In this document: positions 9,627-17,981 of the stretch, piece by piece | How the letters are laid out: every line of letters starts with the position of its first letter | How positions within the stretch are numbered: the stretch's first letter is position 1 | Program-made: the position numbers and the translations under genes | DNA from: Clostridium caldaquaticum | GTDB lineage: Bacteria > Bacillota > Clostridia > Clostridiales > Clostridiaceae | Assembly: GCF_023806125.1 (NCBI RefSeq) | Contig: NZ_JAMSKT010000012.1 | Span: forward strand, 37,016 to 101,015 | Direction of reading: 5' to 3' | DNA length: 64,000 nucleotides | The notes under the pieces: model-generated | What the model was told of the DNA's origin: nothing | The model's input: the letters and a program-made list of their open reading frames with translations, nothing else | The model's database searches: none

Positions 9627-11912
9627 ATGGAAACTAAATCAATTAATGAAGTGAATAATCTTGCTGCTTATTGGAGTTTTGATGAAGCACAGGGTAAAAA
9701 TGTCCAAAATAAGATAACTAAAATAAATAATGAAATAAATTATGTATTTAATGATGCAAAGTATAAACCTTCATCAAATCCGATTTGGATGGAGGGAGTT
9801 AAAGGAAGTGCACTTTTATTTGATGGTTTTTCAACTTGGATAAAGGATAATAAGGGTGTTATAGAAAATAAGAAAAATAAGTTGTCAATTGAAGTATGGG
9901 TGGCACCTAGATGTCATGAATATAATGAGAATAATAATATAACAGCTATTGTGAATCAGCATAATGAAGAAAAAGTAGAAGGATTTATTTTGGGCTTAAG
10001 AGCTTTTGGAGTTATTTCCTTTAAAGTTGCAATTAGTGGCAATTGGTACGAAATATGTTGTGATAAAAAAACAATACCTATAAACAAATGGTCTTATATA
10101 ACAGCAGTTTATGACGGTGAACTTGGCTTTATGGAATTATACATAAATGGTAATAAAGTAAGCTATCTAGAAGTTTCAAAGAACTCATTTCTTACGCCAA
10201 GCACTGAAGACTTAATCATTGGTAAGAGCAATAATGCCATAAAGCTTGAGGAAGTTTATGAGGTAGGCTGCTATTGTGGGCTTATGGATGAACTTAAAAT
10301 ATATAATAAAGCCCTAACTAGTGAAGAAATATCAAATGAATATAATAAATATTTGAGTATGTGGAATGGTCAACTTCCACAACCTAATTTAAGTATTGAT
10401 AGAAATATTTATGAGGGAGATAAGCATAGACCAATTTATCATTTTATATCACCTGGGTATTGGATGAATGAGCCTCATGGCCCAATGTACTTTAATGGAC
10501 AGTACCATCTTTTCTTTCAGCACAATCCTCATGGCCCTCTTTGGAGACAAATACACTGGGGCCATGTAGTTAGCGAAGATATGGTTCATTGGAGGGATGT
10601 ACCCTGTGCATTAGTACCTGAGAAGGGCAAGCTAGATGAAAAGGGAGATTGGTCTGGCTGTGCTATTGTAGATGATGGAATTCCAACAATTATTTACACA
10701 GCAGGAGATGGTAGTATTTACAGCCAATGTGTAGCAATGGCTAGAAGCACATTTAAGGAAGATGGAGATAATGATTTAATAAATTGGGTAAAGAACGAGA
10801 TACCAATTATTATTCAGAATAAAAATATTAAGACCGAAAAAGGCGAGCCTCACTTTGGTCAGTTTAGAGACCCTTTTGTATGGAAGGAAGAAGACACCTA
10901 CTATGCTATAGTAGGTTCAGGGATTAAGAATGAGAATGGGAGTGTAGGTGGTACAGCTCTCATGTACACCTCAAAGGATTTATATAATTGGAAATATGAG
11001 AAGCCATTGTTTGTTGGAGACTATATAAAGTATCCTAAAACAGGAGAGGTATGGGAACTTCCTGTATTCCTTCCTGTAGGGAAAGATGGAAAAGGAAATA
11101 TGAAGTATATTCTTCTTATAAATCCTTGGTTCTTTAGTTATAGTCCTTACAATGTTAAATATGTTTGGTATTGGCTTGGCAATTGGGACAGTGACACTCT
11201 CACCTTCACACCAGATACTGAAGAGCCAGAGCTTTTAGATGTAGGAGAACATTTTACAGGACCAAGCGGTATGGTAGACCCTAAGGGAAGAACTATTATA
11301 TTTAGTATAGCCCAAGGCAGAAGAACAAAGCTAGATGAAATACAGTCAGGCTGGGCTCATAATGGAGGTCTTCCTGTAAGTATTTTCATAAGAGAAGATG
11401 GACGACTTGGCATTGAACCAATAAGTGAGCTTGAATCTCTTCGAGGACTTCAGTTTCTAAATATCAAGAATAAAACTATGGAAGAAGCAAATAGAGAGCT
11501 TTCAGCTATTAAGGGTGATTGTTTAGAGATACAATTAGAGCTGGATGGTGGAAGTGCAGATGAGTTTGGAATAAAGCTTCGAAGAACTCCAGATGGGGAA
11601 GAAGAAACATTATTATACTATAAAAAATCTACAAAAGAATTTTTAATAAACAAAGATAAATCTTCTTTGAATCCTGAACTGCAAAAGGGAATTCAAGGTG
11701 GAAAAGTAAATATAGATGAAGATACACTTAAGCTTCAAATATACTTAGATAAATCTATGATAGAAGCATATGTGAACAAGTTAAAGGGACTAACCTCAAG
11801 AACTTATCCAACTAGAGAAGATGCCTTAGAGTTGTTGCTTTGGGCTGATAGTAATATTGAAACTGTTAAAGTTAAGAGTTTAAAGATATGGAAGTTAAAC
11901 TCTGCATATTAA
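9627..11912 (+). CDS. LamG-like + GH32 family protein, atypical nucleophile
   Basis: 761 aa without a signal peptide. Residues 1-240 form a concanavalin/LamG-like jelly roll (ending near GLMDELKIYNKALTSEEI). Residues 270-600 are a five-bladed GH32 domain and the rest is the C-terminal beta-sandwich. The FRDP motif (D415) and WEL (E477, the acid/base position) are present. The canonical WMNDPNG reads WMNEPHG, so the nucleophile Asp is Glu282. ATG 9627 is chosen because AGGCGG lies 8 nt upstream; GTG 9618 and TTG 9621 in the same frame are alternatives. It probably acts on imported fructo-oligosaccharide or fructan in the cytoplasm; activity depends on the Glu substitution. Confidence 0.8.
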   Translation: METKSINEVNNLAAYWSFDEAQGKNVQNKITKINNEINYVFNDAKYKPSSNPIWMEGVKGSALLFDGFSTWIKDNKGVIENKKNKLSIEVWVAPRCHEYNENNNITAIVNQHNEEKVEGFILGLRAFGVISFKVAISGNWYEICCDKKTIPINKWSYITAVYDGELGFMELYINGNKVSYLEVSKNSFLTPSTEDLIIGKSNNAIKLEEVYEVGCYCGLMDELKIYNKALTSEEISNEYNKYLSMWNGQLPQPNLSIDRNIYEGDKHRPIYHFISPGYWMNEPHGPMYFNGQYHLFFQHNPHGPLWRQIHWGHVVSEDMVHWRDVPCALVPEKGKLDEKGDWSGCAIVDDGIPTIIYTAGDGSIYSQCVAMARSTFKEDGDNDLINWVKNEIPIIIQNKNIKTEKGEPHFGQFRDPFVWKEEDTYYAIVGSGIKNENGSVGGTALMYTSKDLYNWKYEKPLFVGDYIKYPKTGEVWELPVFLPVGKDGKGNMKYILLINPWFFSYSPYNVKYVWYWLGNWDSDTLTFTPDTEEPELLDVGEHFTGPSGMVDPKGRTIIFSIAQGRRTKLDEIQSGWAHNGGLPVSIFIREDGRLGIEPISELESLRGLQFLNIKNKTMEEANRELSAIKGDCLEIQLELDGGSADEFGIKLRRTPDGEEETLLYYKKSTKEFLINKDKSSLNPELQKGIQGGKVNIDEDTLKLQIYLDKSMIEAYVNKLKGLTSRTYPTREDALELLLWADSNIETVKVKSLKIWKLNSAY

Positions 11913-11939
11913 AAATATAAACTCAAAAGGAAGATGACA

Positions 11940-13439
11940 ATGAGCAAATTAAGTAAAGCAAGAGACTATGTCCTACAAAATAAAGATAAAGTAAATAATG
12001 AATATAGGTTGAACTATCATGTTATGGCGGAAATAGGATGGATTAATGATCCTAATGGATTTGTTTATTATAATGGAGAATACCATTTATTTTATCAATA
12101 TTATCCCTATGATAGTGCGTGGGGACCTATGCACTGGGGGCATGTTAAGAGTAAGGATTTGGTAAAATGGGAATGCTTGCCTGTAGCCTTGGCTCCAGAT
12201 ATGTATTATGATGCAGATGGATGTTTTTCAGGTAGTGCTATTGAGAAGGATGGAAAATTATACTTAATGTATACTGGTCATACAAATCCTGATGTTGATA
12301 ACCCAGAAAATATCCGTCAAATACAAAATATTGCTGTATCAGAAGACGGAATTGAATTTAAAAAGGTTAAACATAATCCAGTGATAAGCACGAGAGATTT
12401 GCCAGAAAATGCACTACCTCAAGATTTTAGAGATCCAAAAGTTTTTAAGCGTGGAGAGGAGTATTATGTGGTAATTGGATCTCGTCATCAAGAAGGAGAT
12501 GGTCAATTACTTTTATATAAATCCAAGGATTTATTAAATTGGGCTTATGTTGGAGTTTTAGCACGGAGTGAAAATAATATAGGGAAAATGTGGGAGTGCC
12601 CTGATTTGTTTCAAATGGGAGAACATGATGTACTAGTAATATCTCCACAGTTTTTAGAGAGGGATGGAGATAAGTACTGCAATTTATATTCTAGTGTATA
12701 TATATTAGGAAATTGTGATTTTAAAAATTGTAAGTTTGATTTTAATACTATAGATGAAATTGATAGCGGTTTTGATTTTTATGCTCCTCAAACACTAGTT
12801 GATAACAAAGGAAGACGTATTCTAATTGCCTGGATGCAAATGTGGGAGCGTAATGTTCCCACCCATGATAAAGGACATAAGTGGGCTGGGGCTATGACTC
12901 TGCCAAGAGAACTAAAAATATTTAAGGGTAAACTGTATCAATATCCTGTGGAAGAAATGAAAAACTACAGAGCAAACCATGTGAGTTATAAAGCTGTAAT
13001 AGTAAAAGGTACATTAGCTTTAGAAAAAATTGAAGGACAGAGTATTGAATTAGAATTAGAAATAGATTCTTTGAAAGCGAACAAATTTGGTTTAAAGGTA
13101 CTTAAGGATGAAGAAAATCAGACAGTTATGTACTACGATAGACAAGAAGGAAAGTTTATCTTTGACCGTTCAAATAGTGGAGAAATTCTAAGAGGCTCAG
13201 AGTCAGAAGATATTAAAGATGTAAGAAGGGTGAAAGTTTCTCTTTTAGAAAATAAATTAAAATTGAGAATTTTTATAGATAGAATTTCTGTAGAAGTATT
13301 TATTCAAGAAGGTGAGAGAGTTATAACCTCTACTGTTTATCCAAAGTCTACTGCAAAAGCTATTGAATTCTTTAGCGATGAGAAAATTCTTATTAAAACT
13401 CTTAATAAGTGGGATATAAGAGTGAAGGAGGAGGTTTAG
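11940..13439 (+). CDS. scrB: Sucrose-6-phosphate hydrolase / beta-fructosidase (GH32)
   Basis: 499 aa with all GH32 hallmarks: nucleophile motif WINDPNG (D37), FRDP (D165) and acid/base WEC (E219), then the C-terminal beta-sandwich. It hydrolyses beta-fructosides, releasing fructose. No signal peptide, so it is cytoplasmic. ATG 11940 is better spaced from AAAGGA than the in-frame ATG at 11934. It lies 27 bp after the other GH32 gene and runs into the fructokinase. With an ABC importer instead of a PTS, the substrate is more likely an unphosphorylated sucrose or oligofructoside than sucrose-6-phosphate; the symbol is by homology. Confidence 0.88.
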   Translation: MSKLSKARDYVLQNKDKVNNEYRLNYHVMAEIGWINDPNGFVYYNGEYHLFYQYYPYDSAWGPMHWGHVKSKDLVKWECLPVALAPDMYYDADGCFSGSAIEKDGKLYLMYTGHTNPDVDNPENIRQIQNIAVSEDGIEFKKVKHNPVISTRDLPENALPQDFRDPKVFKRGEEYYVVIGSRHQEGDGQLLLYKSKDLLNWAYVGVLARSENNIGKMWECPDLFQMGEHDVLVISPQFLERDGDKYCNLYSSVYILGNCDFKNCKFDFNTIDEIDSGFDFYAPQTLVDNKGRRILIAWMQMWERNVPTHDKGHKWAGAMTLPRELKIFKGKLYQYPVEEMKNYRANHVSYKAVIVKGTLALEKIEGQSIELELEIDSLKANKFGLKVLKDEENQTVMYYDRQEGKFIFDRSNSGEILRGSESEDIKDVRRVKVSLLENKLKLRIFIDRISVEVFIQEGERVITSTVYPKSTAKAIEFFSDEKILIKTLNKWDIRVKEEV

Positions 13440-13441
13440 CA

Positions 13442-14404
13442 ATGAAAAAAGTATTTACAATAGGTGAAGCACTGATTGATTTTATTCCTGAACAAAAGGG
13501 AACTGCATTAAAGGATGTTTCTTCTTTTCAAAAAGCACCAGGTGGTGCTCCGGCGAATGTGGCAGCGGTGGTTTCTAAATTAGGTGGACAGAGTGCTTTT
13601 ATTGGGAAACTAGGTAAAGATGCTTTTGGAGATTACCTTGTTGAAACTTTAAGGGAGGTAGGAGTAAAAACAGACTATATATTTAGAACGCATAAAGCTA
13701 ATACTGCTCTTGCATTTGTTTCTTTAAGGGAAGATGGAGAAAGAGATTTTTCTTTTTATAGAAACCCAAGCGCAGATATGCTTTTGGAAGAAAGTGAAAT
13801 AGATAAGCAGTGGTTCGGTGAAGGAGATATTTTGCACTTTTGCTCTGTAAGTCTTGTGGATGCACCAGTAAGAAAGGCACATGTGGCTGCAATTGAAGCA
13901 GTAAAAAAGGCTGGAGGAATTATATCCTTTGATCCTAATATAAGATTTCCTCTATGGCAGGATCATAAGGAATACAAAAATATTATTTGTGAATTTATAA
14001 AATATGATGATATTTTAAAAGTAAGTGAAGATGAACTAGAGTTTATTACAGGAATTAGTGAAGAAGAAAAAGCTATCCAATGGTTATTGTCCCTTGGTGT
14101 TAAAGTTATTCTTATTACAAGAGGAAGCAAGGGAGTTTCAGCTTACTTTGGTTCAAATGAAATTACCGTTGAAGGATATAAGGTTAAGGCTGTAGATACA
14201 ACTGGTGCAGGAGATTCATTTATAGGAGCCTTTCTATATCAAATTTGCACAAAAGATATATATATAAATAATATAGCTTATAATAAGATGAAAGAAATTC
14301 TTAAGTTTTCTAATGCAGTAGCAGCGTTAACTACTATGAATAAAGGTGCCATAAGTGCTATTCCTTCTTTAGAGATAGTAGAAAATTTTATGATGAGATA
14401 TTAA
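13442..14404 (+). CDS. scrK: PfkB-family fructokinase
   Basis: 320-aa ribokinase-family sugar kinase with the N-terminal GGAPANVAAV substrate motif and the C-terminal ATP/catalytic-base motif DTTGAGDSF. It phosphorylates fructose released by the GH32 enzymes upstream. ATG 13442 is preceded by GGAGGAGG and begins 2 bp after the previous stop; an in-frame GTG at 13409 inside the upstream gene is unlikely. It is the last gene of the locus, followed by a terminator. Confidence 0.9.
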   Translation: MKKVFTIGEALIDFIPEQKGTALKDVSSFQKAPGGAPANVAAVVSKLGGQSAFIGKLGKDAFGDYLVETLREVGVKTDYIFRTHKANTALAFVSLREDGERDFSFYRNPSADMLLEESEIDKQWFGEGDILHFCSVSLVDAPVRKAHVAAIEAVKKAGGIISFDPNIRFPLWQDHKEYKNIICEFIKYDDILKVSEDELEFITGISEEEKAIQWLLSLGVKVILITRGSKGVSAYFGSNEITVEGYKVKAVDTTGAGDSFIGAFLYQICTKDIYINNIAYNKMKEILKFSNAVAALTTMNKGAISAIPSLEIVENFMMRY

Positions 14405-14473
14405 TAAGTATTTGCTATAATTATCATAACATGATTTTAGAGCATTGAAAGAACTGTACAGAAGACGGTGTTA

Positions 14474-14505
14474 AGTCATTGGCAAAGAACCAATGGCTTT
14501 TTTAT
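14474..14505 (+). terminator. Terminator of the fructan locus
   Basis: AAGTCATTGG and CCAATGGCTT pair with one G-U, loop CAAAGAA, followed by TTTTTTATT. Confidence 0.8.
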
Positions 14506-14540
14506 TAGTGTTACTTAGCATTGTTATTAGTGTAATATTG

Positions 14541-14736
14541 TAGACACAGAAAGACGAACACATTAAAATATAAATAAGAATTTAAAAATACAACAATAGA
14601 GCTTTATAATTCTGGTAAGAACTTAACATAGTTAAGCGTTGAAAATTCACTACATAGTAGTATAGAATATTTAACTCAATAAAAATGTGATGATATAGCT
14701 AGAAAATTGCGTAATAAGTTCAACTTTTTGTGTCTA
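14541..14736 (+). mobile_element. Decayed IS3-family insertion remnant
   Basis: The inverted ends TAGACACAGAAAG (14541-14553) and CTTTTTGTGTCTA (14724-14736) match at 12 of 13 positions and have the look of IS3/IS150-group termini. Between them, the frame starting at 14548 reads through three stop codons as an OrfA-like segment: EFKNTTIELYNSGKNLT, stop, LSVENS, typical of the N-terminal HTH of IS3 OrfA. The rest of OrfA and all of OrfB are missing, so this is an internally deleted, inactive copy. It accounts for the gap between the fructokinase and the first sigma-54 activator; the remainder of the gap holds only the terminator and a ribosome site. Confidence 0.6.
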
Positions 14737-14776
14737 AGATATTGACATAGATTTAGTAAACTAAGGAGTTTGGGGA

Positions 14777-16417
14777 ATGGATAAAGAGTGTTTTCTTAAA
14801 ATCGGCTGTAAATTAAAAGAAAGATTAGATACACTTGTTGAAAAAACAGGATTAGATATTAATAAGTTATTGTTTAAGCTTATAGAAAATAATAATGTTT
14901 TTGAAGAAAAACTAAAGATAATAATGGAAGAAAATATGTTTTTGCGTCAGAGAGAACTGAATGTGTTTGAAGCAGCAGATGCTATGTCTGATGGAGTATA
15001 TTTATCTGATGAAAACGGTTTTGTTATTGCTGCAAACAGCAGATACTCAGAGGTAACAGGGATATCAGCTGATGAAATAATAGGAAAAAATATGCAGACG
15101 ATTTTAAATGAAAAGTATTTAAAAGGGGAATATGTAACCTTGAAGGCTGGACATCTGATTGAGGGAGATATAATGGAAGTCCAAAACGAAATAGAGCCTT
15201 ATATTGTTGAAAAACCTGTTGCAATATGCAGTATGGTATTACAGCAAAAGAAAGAAGTATCTGTTATGGGTACATTAATTGCAAAGGGAAAAAAGAAAGT
15301 GGTGCTTTTTATAGGCAAGCCTTATTTTGATGAACAAGGTAAAATAAAATATGTTTTAGTACTTATGAGAGAAACAACAGAGCTAATTAAGCTAAAAGAT
15401 AAATTAGAAGAAGCAGAAAAAAAAAGTAGAGAATATCTTAATGAATTAATAAATTTAAAAAGCAGTCAACGAGAAGACAAGCTTATAGGAAAAGATTATT
15501 CAATTGAAAAAATCAGGCAGACTATTAGTTATGTAGCAAAAACTGATGCAACTGTGCTTATAACTGGTGAAACAGGGGTTGGAAAAGAAGTTGTAGCAAG
15601 AGAAATATATAAAAACAGCTTAAGAAAAAATGGGCCTTACATTAAGGTTAATTGTGCTGCTATACCTGAAAGCTTATTAGAATCTGAACTTTTTGGATAT
15701 GAAAAAGGTGCGTTTACAGGTGCAATGAAAAAAGAAAAATTAGGATATTTTGAGATGGCAAATGGGGGGACAATTTTATTAGATGAGATTGGAGAAATGC
15801 CTGTAAAACTACAGTCAAAGCTTTTGAGAGTGCTTCAGGAAAGAGAGATTACAAGAATTGGAGGAACAAAAACTATAAGTCTTGATATAAGAGTTATAGC
15901 TTCAACTAATCAGGATTTGGAACAACAGATAAAGAATGGACGTTTTAGAGAAGATTTATACTATAGACTTAATGTAATACCAATAAAAATTCCGCCTCTT
16001 CGTGAGCGTAAAGCAGATATTGCATTATTAGCTTATAACTTTTTGGAAAAATTTACAGAAAGATATAATAAAAGTAAGGAATTTGAAGCATCTGCAATAG
16101 AGATTTTATCCTGCTACCAATGGCCTGGAAATGTAAGGGAGCTAGAAAATGCTATAGAAAGGCTGGTTATAATTGGAGATGAAAGATTCATTACTGATAA
16201 GGACGTTATTAATGTATTAGGAAAAGATAAATTTTCATATATTGCAGCAGATAATGAAGAGACTACCTTAAAGGAGGCAGTAAATAAGCTTGAGAAAACT
16301 ATTATTGAAAAGGCTTTAAAAAAGTATAAAAGCTCCCATAAAGCTGCAAAGGTGCTTGGAATAACTCAGACTACAGTTTTAAGAAAGGCAAAAGCATTAG
16401 GAATAAAAAAATGGTAA
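14777..16417 (+). CDS. Sigma-54-dependent activator (PAS-AAA+-HTH), first copy
   Basis: 546 aa. The PAS sensor is at about 60-200 ([20 protein letters not shown]) and is longer than in the other three activators here. The AAA+ domain is at about 240-460, with Walker A GETGVGKE near 263 and GAFTGA, the loop that contacts sigma-54, near 311. Walker B is [11 protein letters not shown]. The C-terminal TyrR/Fis-type HTH reads [21 protein letters not shown]. The start ATG 14777 follows AAGGAG. The protein would sense a small molecule through PAS and open sigma-54 promoters; the nearest downstream one is at 16791. A TAATAC-N6-GTATTA dyad overlaps its stop codon. Confidence 0.93.
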   Translation: MDKECFLKIGCKLKERLDTLVEKTGLDINKLLFKLIENNNVFEEKLKIIMEENMFLRQRELNVFEAADAMSDGVYLSDENGFVIAANSRYSEVTGISADEIIGKNMQTILNEKYLKGEYVTLKAGHLIEGDIMEVQNEIEPYIVEKPVAICSMVLQQKKEVSVMGTLIAKGKKKVVLFIGKPYFDEQGKIKYVLVLMRETTELIKLKDKLEEAEKKSREYLNELINLKSSQREDKLIGKDYSIEKIRQTISYVAKTDATVLITGETGVGKEVVAREIYKNSLRKNGPYIKVNCAAIPESLLESELFGYEKGAFTGAMKKEKLGYFEMANGGTILLDEIGEMPVKLQSKLLRVLQEREITRIGGTKTISLDIRVIASTNQDLEQQIKNGRFREDLYYRLNVIPIKIPPLRERKADIALLAYNFLEKFTERYNKSKEFEASAIEILSCYQWPGNVRELENAIERLVIIGDERFITDKDVINVLGKDKFSYIAADNEETTLKEAVNKLEKTIIEKALKKYKSSHKAAKVLGITQTTVLRKAKALGIKKW

Positions 16418-16432
16418 TACATTAATGTATTA
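16415..16432. promoter_or_regulatory. Candidate enhancer dyad TAATAC-N6-GTATTA
   Basis: Perfect 18-bp palindrome TAATACATTAATGTATTA, about 360 bp before the sigma-54 promoter at 16791. The same arms recur at 20943, 26256 and 26342. The size fits binding by a dimeric TyrR/Fis-type HTH. Confidence 0.65.
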
Positions 16433-16515
16433 GTATAGCAAAAAAGTTTCAAAACAAAATTATAAGTAAAGCATTACATTTTTGAATTAAATAATAGGAT
16501 TTCCTGCAAAAAAAT

Positions 16516-16560
16516 AAAAAAATCGCTGGCAAAAGCTTATAGCTTCCAGCGATTTTTTAT
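16516..16560 (+). terminator. Terminator after first activator
   Basis: AATCGCTGG (16521-16529) pairs with CCAGCGATT (16546-16554), with an inner AAGCT/AGCTT stem and a TTTTTT tail. Confidence 0.85.
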
Positions 16561-16638
16561 AAATATAACTAAATATGAAACTTATAAGTAAAATAAAAAC
16601 ATATATTAAAATTGAAGTAGCTTGAATATTTTATGGGT

Positions 16639-16656
16639 TGAAACATTTTTGTTTCA
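16639..16656. promoter_or_regulatory. Dyad TGAAACA-N4-TGTTTCA
   Basis: Perfect 7-bp arms (16639-16645, 16650-16656), about 135 bp before the -24/-12 promoter. This is a typical enhancer position, but the sequence differs from the TAATAC class, so a different regulator may bind. Confidence 0.45.
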
Positions 16657-16790
16657 GGCATTATTATTAACTTAATTTTGAGTTTTTACTTTTATATTTA
16701 TATTAGGTTATAAATATAAAATTGTTAAAAATACAACAAAAAATTTAGCGTTTATACAAAAATTTAATAAATGTTAGTTTTTTAACAGAT

Positions 16791-16806
16791 TGGTACAAGT
16801 ATTGCT
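16791..16806 (+). promoter_or_regulatory. Sigma-54 promoter for PhlG-like operon
   Basis: TGGTAC-N5-TTGC with the GG and GC doublets 12 bp apart, matching TGGCAC-N5-TTGC at all but one base. It lies 55 bp before the start codon. It drives 16861 and probably the ferredoxin and flavoprotein genes that follow closely. Confidence 0.85.
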
Positions 16807-16860
16807 CTATATATTAGTGCTATTTTAAAAATTAATAAAAAATATAAGGAAGGTGTAATA

Positions 16861-17682
16861 ATGGAAACAAAAGTGTCAACTAAAGTACCTGTTACAGAGC
16901 AGGACAGGTTAAAAAGCTATTTCAAGTATTACAACATGGACATGGTTCCAGCGCCAAAGGAGAAATATGATTTAGTGTTAAAAGGACCAGTTGATCCTAA
17001 AAAAGCACTGAAATTTAAAGATAGAAATGACCTGTTTAAACCAGGATACTTAGATGTAGAGGTTGGATACTGCGTAATGGAGGATGGGACAGGATTTGTA
17101 GCAAATTTAACAAAAATGCCAGGTGTTACTGTAGAAATGTTTGACTGGTGGTTTGCGTGGCATGGTCTTGATAACCTAAGATATACAATTTGGGATCCAG
17201 AGGATCACTATAAAGCTGAAACTATGCAGAGAGAAAAGGCAAAAGATCCGGATTTATCCTATAAGGAAAGATATTGGGATACAACACATCATGTAGTTGA
17301 GAATATTGGTATGGGACCAGAGGGATTATTTATAAACTTTAAAAATCCAGCCAACCTAGGCTTTGATGCTAGTAAAATTGGTACAGAAGCCTGCGGTACA
17401 ATTGTATGTGCAAAAGGTAATGGCGAAGGACAACCTCCTTTTGCTTCACCACCAACAATAATGACACACTTTATAAGAGAAATTGAAGGTGGAGTAGAAC
17501 TTAGAACTCGTTTCTGGATGGGATGGACAGTAGTTAATGGAAAAGATGTGAAGGCTCTCCCAGATGGAATAAGAATGCCAGCTTTTGGACCAATGGCTTT
17601 ATGTCTTCACAATATTAAAGAATTCACAAACCTGGCAGCAATACTTCCAAAGATTTATGCAGAGGAAAAGGATAATTTTTAA
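16861..17682 (+). CDS. PhlG / phloretin hydrolase-like C-C hydrolase
   Basis: 273 aa, DAPG-hydrolase (PhlG) family, which includes 2,4-diacetylphloroglucinol hydrolase and phloretin hydrolase (Phy). These zinc enzymes cleave the aryl-acyl C-C bond, releasing phloroglucinols. The core motif is TVEMFDWWFAW, then WDPEDH. H116, E147, H250 and E254 have the same spacing as the zinc ligands I recall for PhlG (H129, E160, H270, E274: 31 residues and HxxxE). H203 fits the catalytic His. The start ATG 16861 follows AAGGAGG-like AAGGAAGG, behind a sigma-54 promoter. A ferredoxin and flavoprotein follow. The substrate is inferred to be an acylphloroglucinol or dihydrochalcone; exact identity unknown. 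Confidence 0.8.
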   Translation: METKVSTKVPVTEQDRLKSYFKYYNMDMVPAPKEKYDLVLKGPVDPKKALKFKDRNDLFKPGYLDVEVGYCVMEDGTGFVANLTKMPGVTVEMFDWWFAWHGLDNLRYTIWDPEDHYKAETMQREKAKDPDLSYKERYWDTTHHVVENIGMGPEGLFINFKNPANLGFDASKIGTEACGTIVCAKGNGEGQPPFASPPTIMTHFIREIEGGVELRTRFWMGWTVVNGKDVKALPDGIRMPAFGPMALCLHNIKEFTNLAAILPKIYAEEKDNF

Positions 17683-17706
17683 TTTTACTAAAAGGAGGGG
17701 TTTAGA

Positions 17707-17949
17707 ATGAATATGAATAATGTAATTAATTTTGATAGAGATAAGTGCATTGGCTGCAAGCTGTGTTACAAATCATGCTTTATTGATGTAATAAGATGGG
17801 ATGAAGAAAATAAAATACCGGTTTTTAAATATATAGAAGACTGTGTACACTGTAACTATTGTGAGGTTGTATGTGCAAAGGGTTGTATTAAGGTAATTCC
17901 TGATTTTAAGGGAGAACGTTTATATCAAAGCTTTGACAAATATAGATAA
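17707..17949 (+). CDS. Small 2x[4Fe-4S] ferredoxin-like protein
   Basis: 80 aa with two CxxCxxCxxxC sets (CIGCKLCYKSC and CVHCNYCEVVC). The Pro usually found after the fourth Cys is replaced by Phe and Ala, as in specialised ferredoxin subunits. It starts 24 bp after the hydrolase gene behind AAAGGAGGGG and is followed after 32 bp by a flavoprotein of the fumarate-reductase class. The arrangement (small ferredoxin plus large flavoprotein) recalls AprB/AprA-type pairs, so it probably passes electrons to the flavoprotein. Confidence 0.85.
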   Translation: MNMNNVINFDRDKCIGCKLCYKSCFIDVIRWDEENKIPVFKYIEDCVHCNYCEVVCAKGCIKVIPDFKGERLYQSFDKYR

Positions 17950-17981
17950 AGAGCCTTTATCATAAGAAAGGAGAATAGAAA

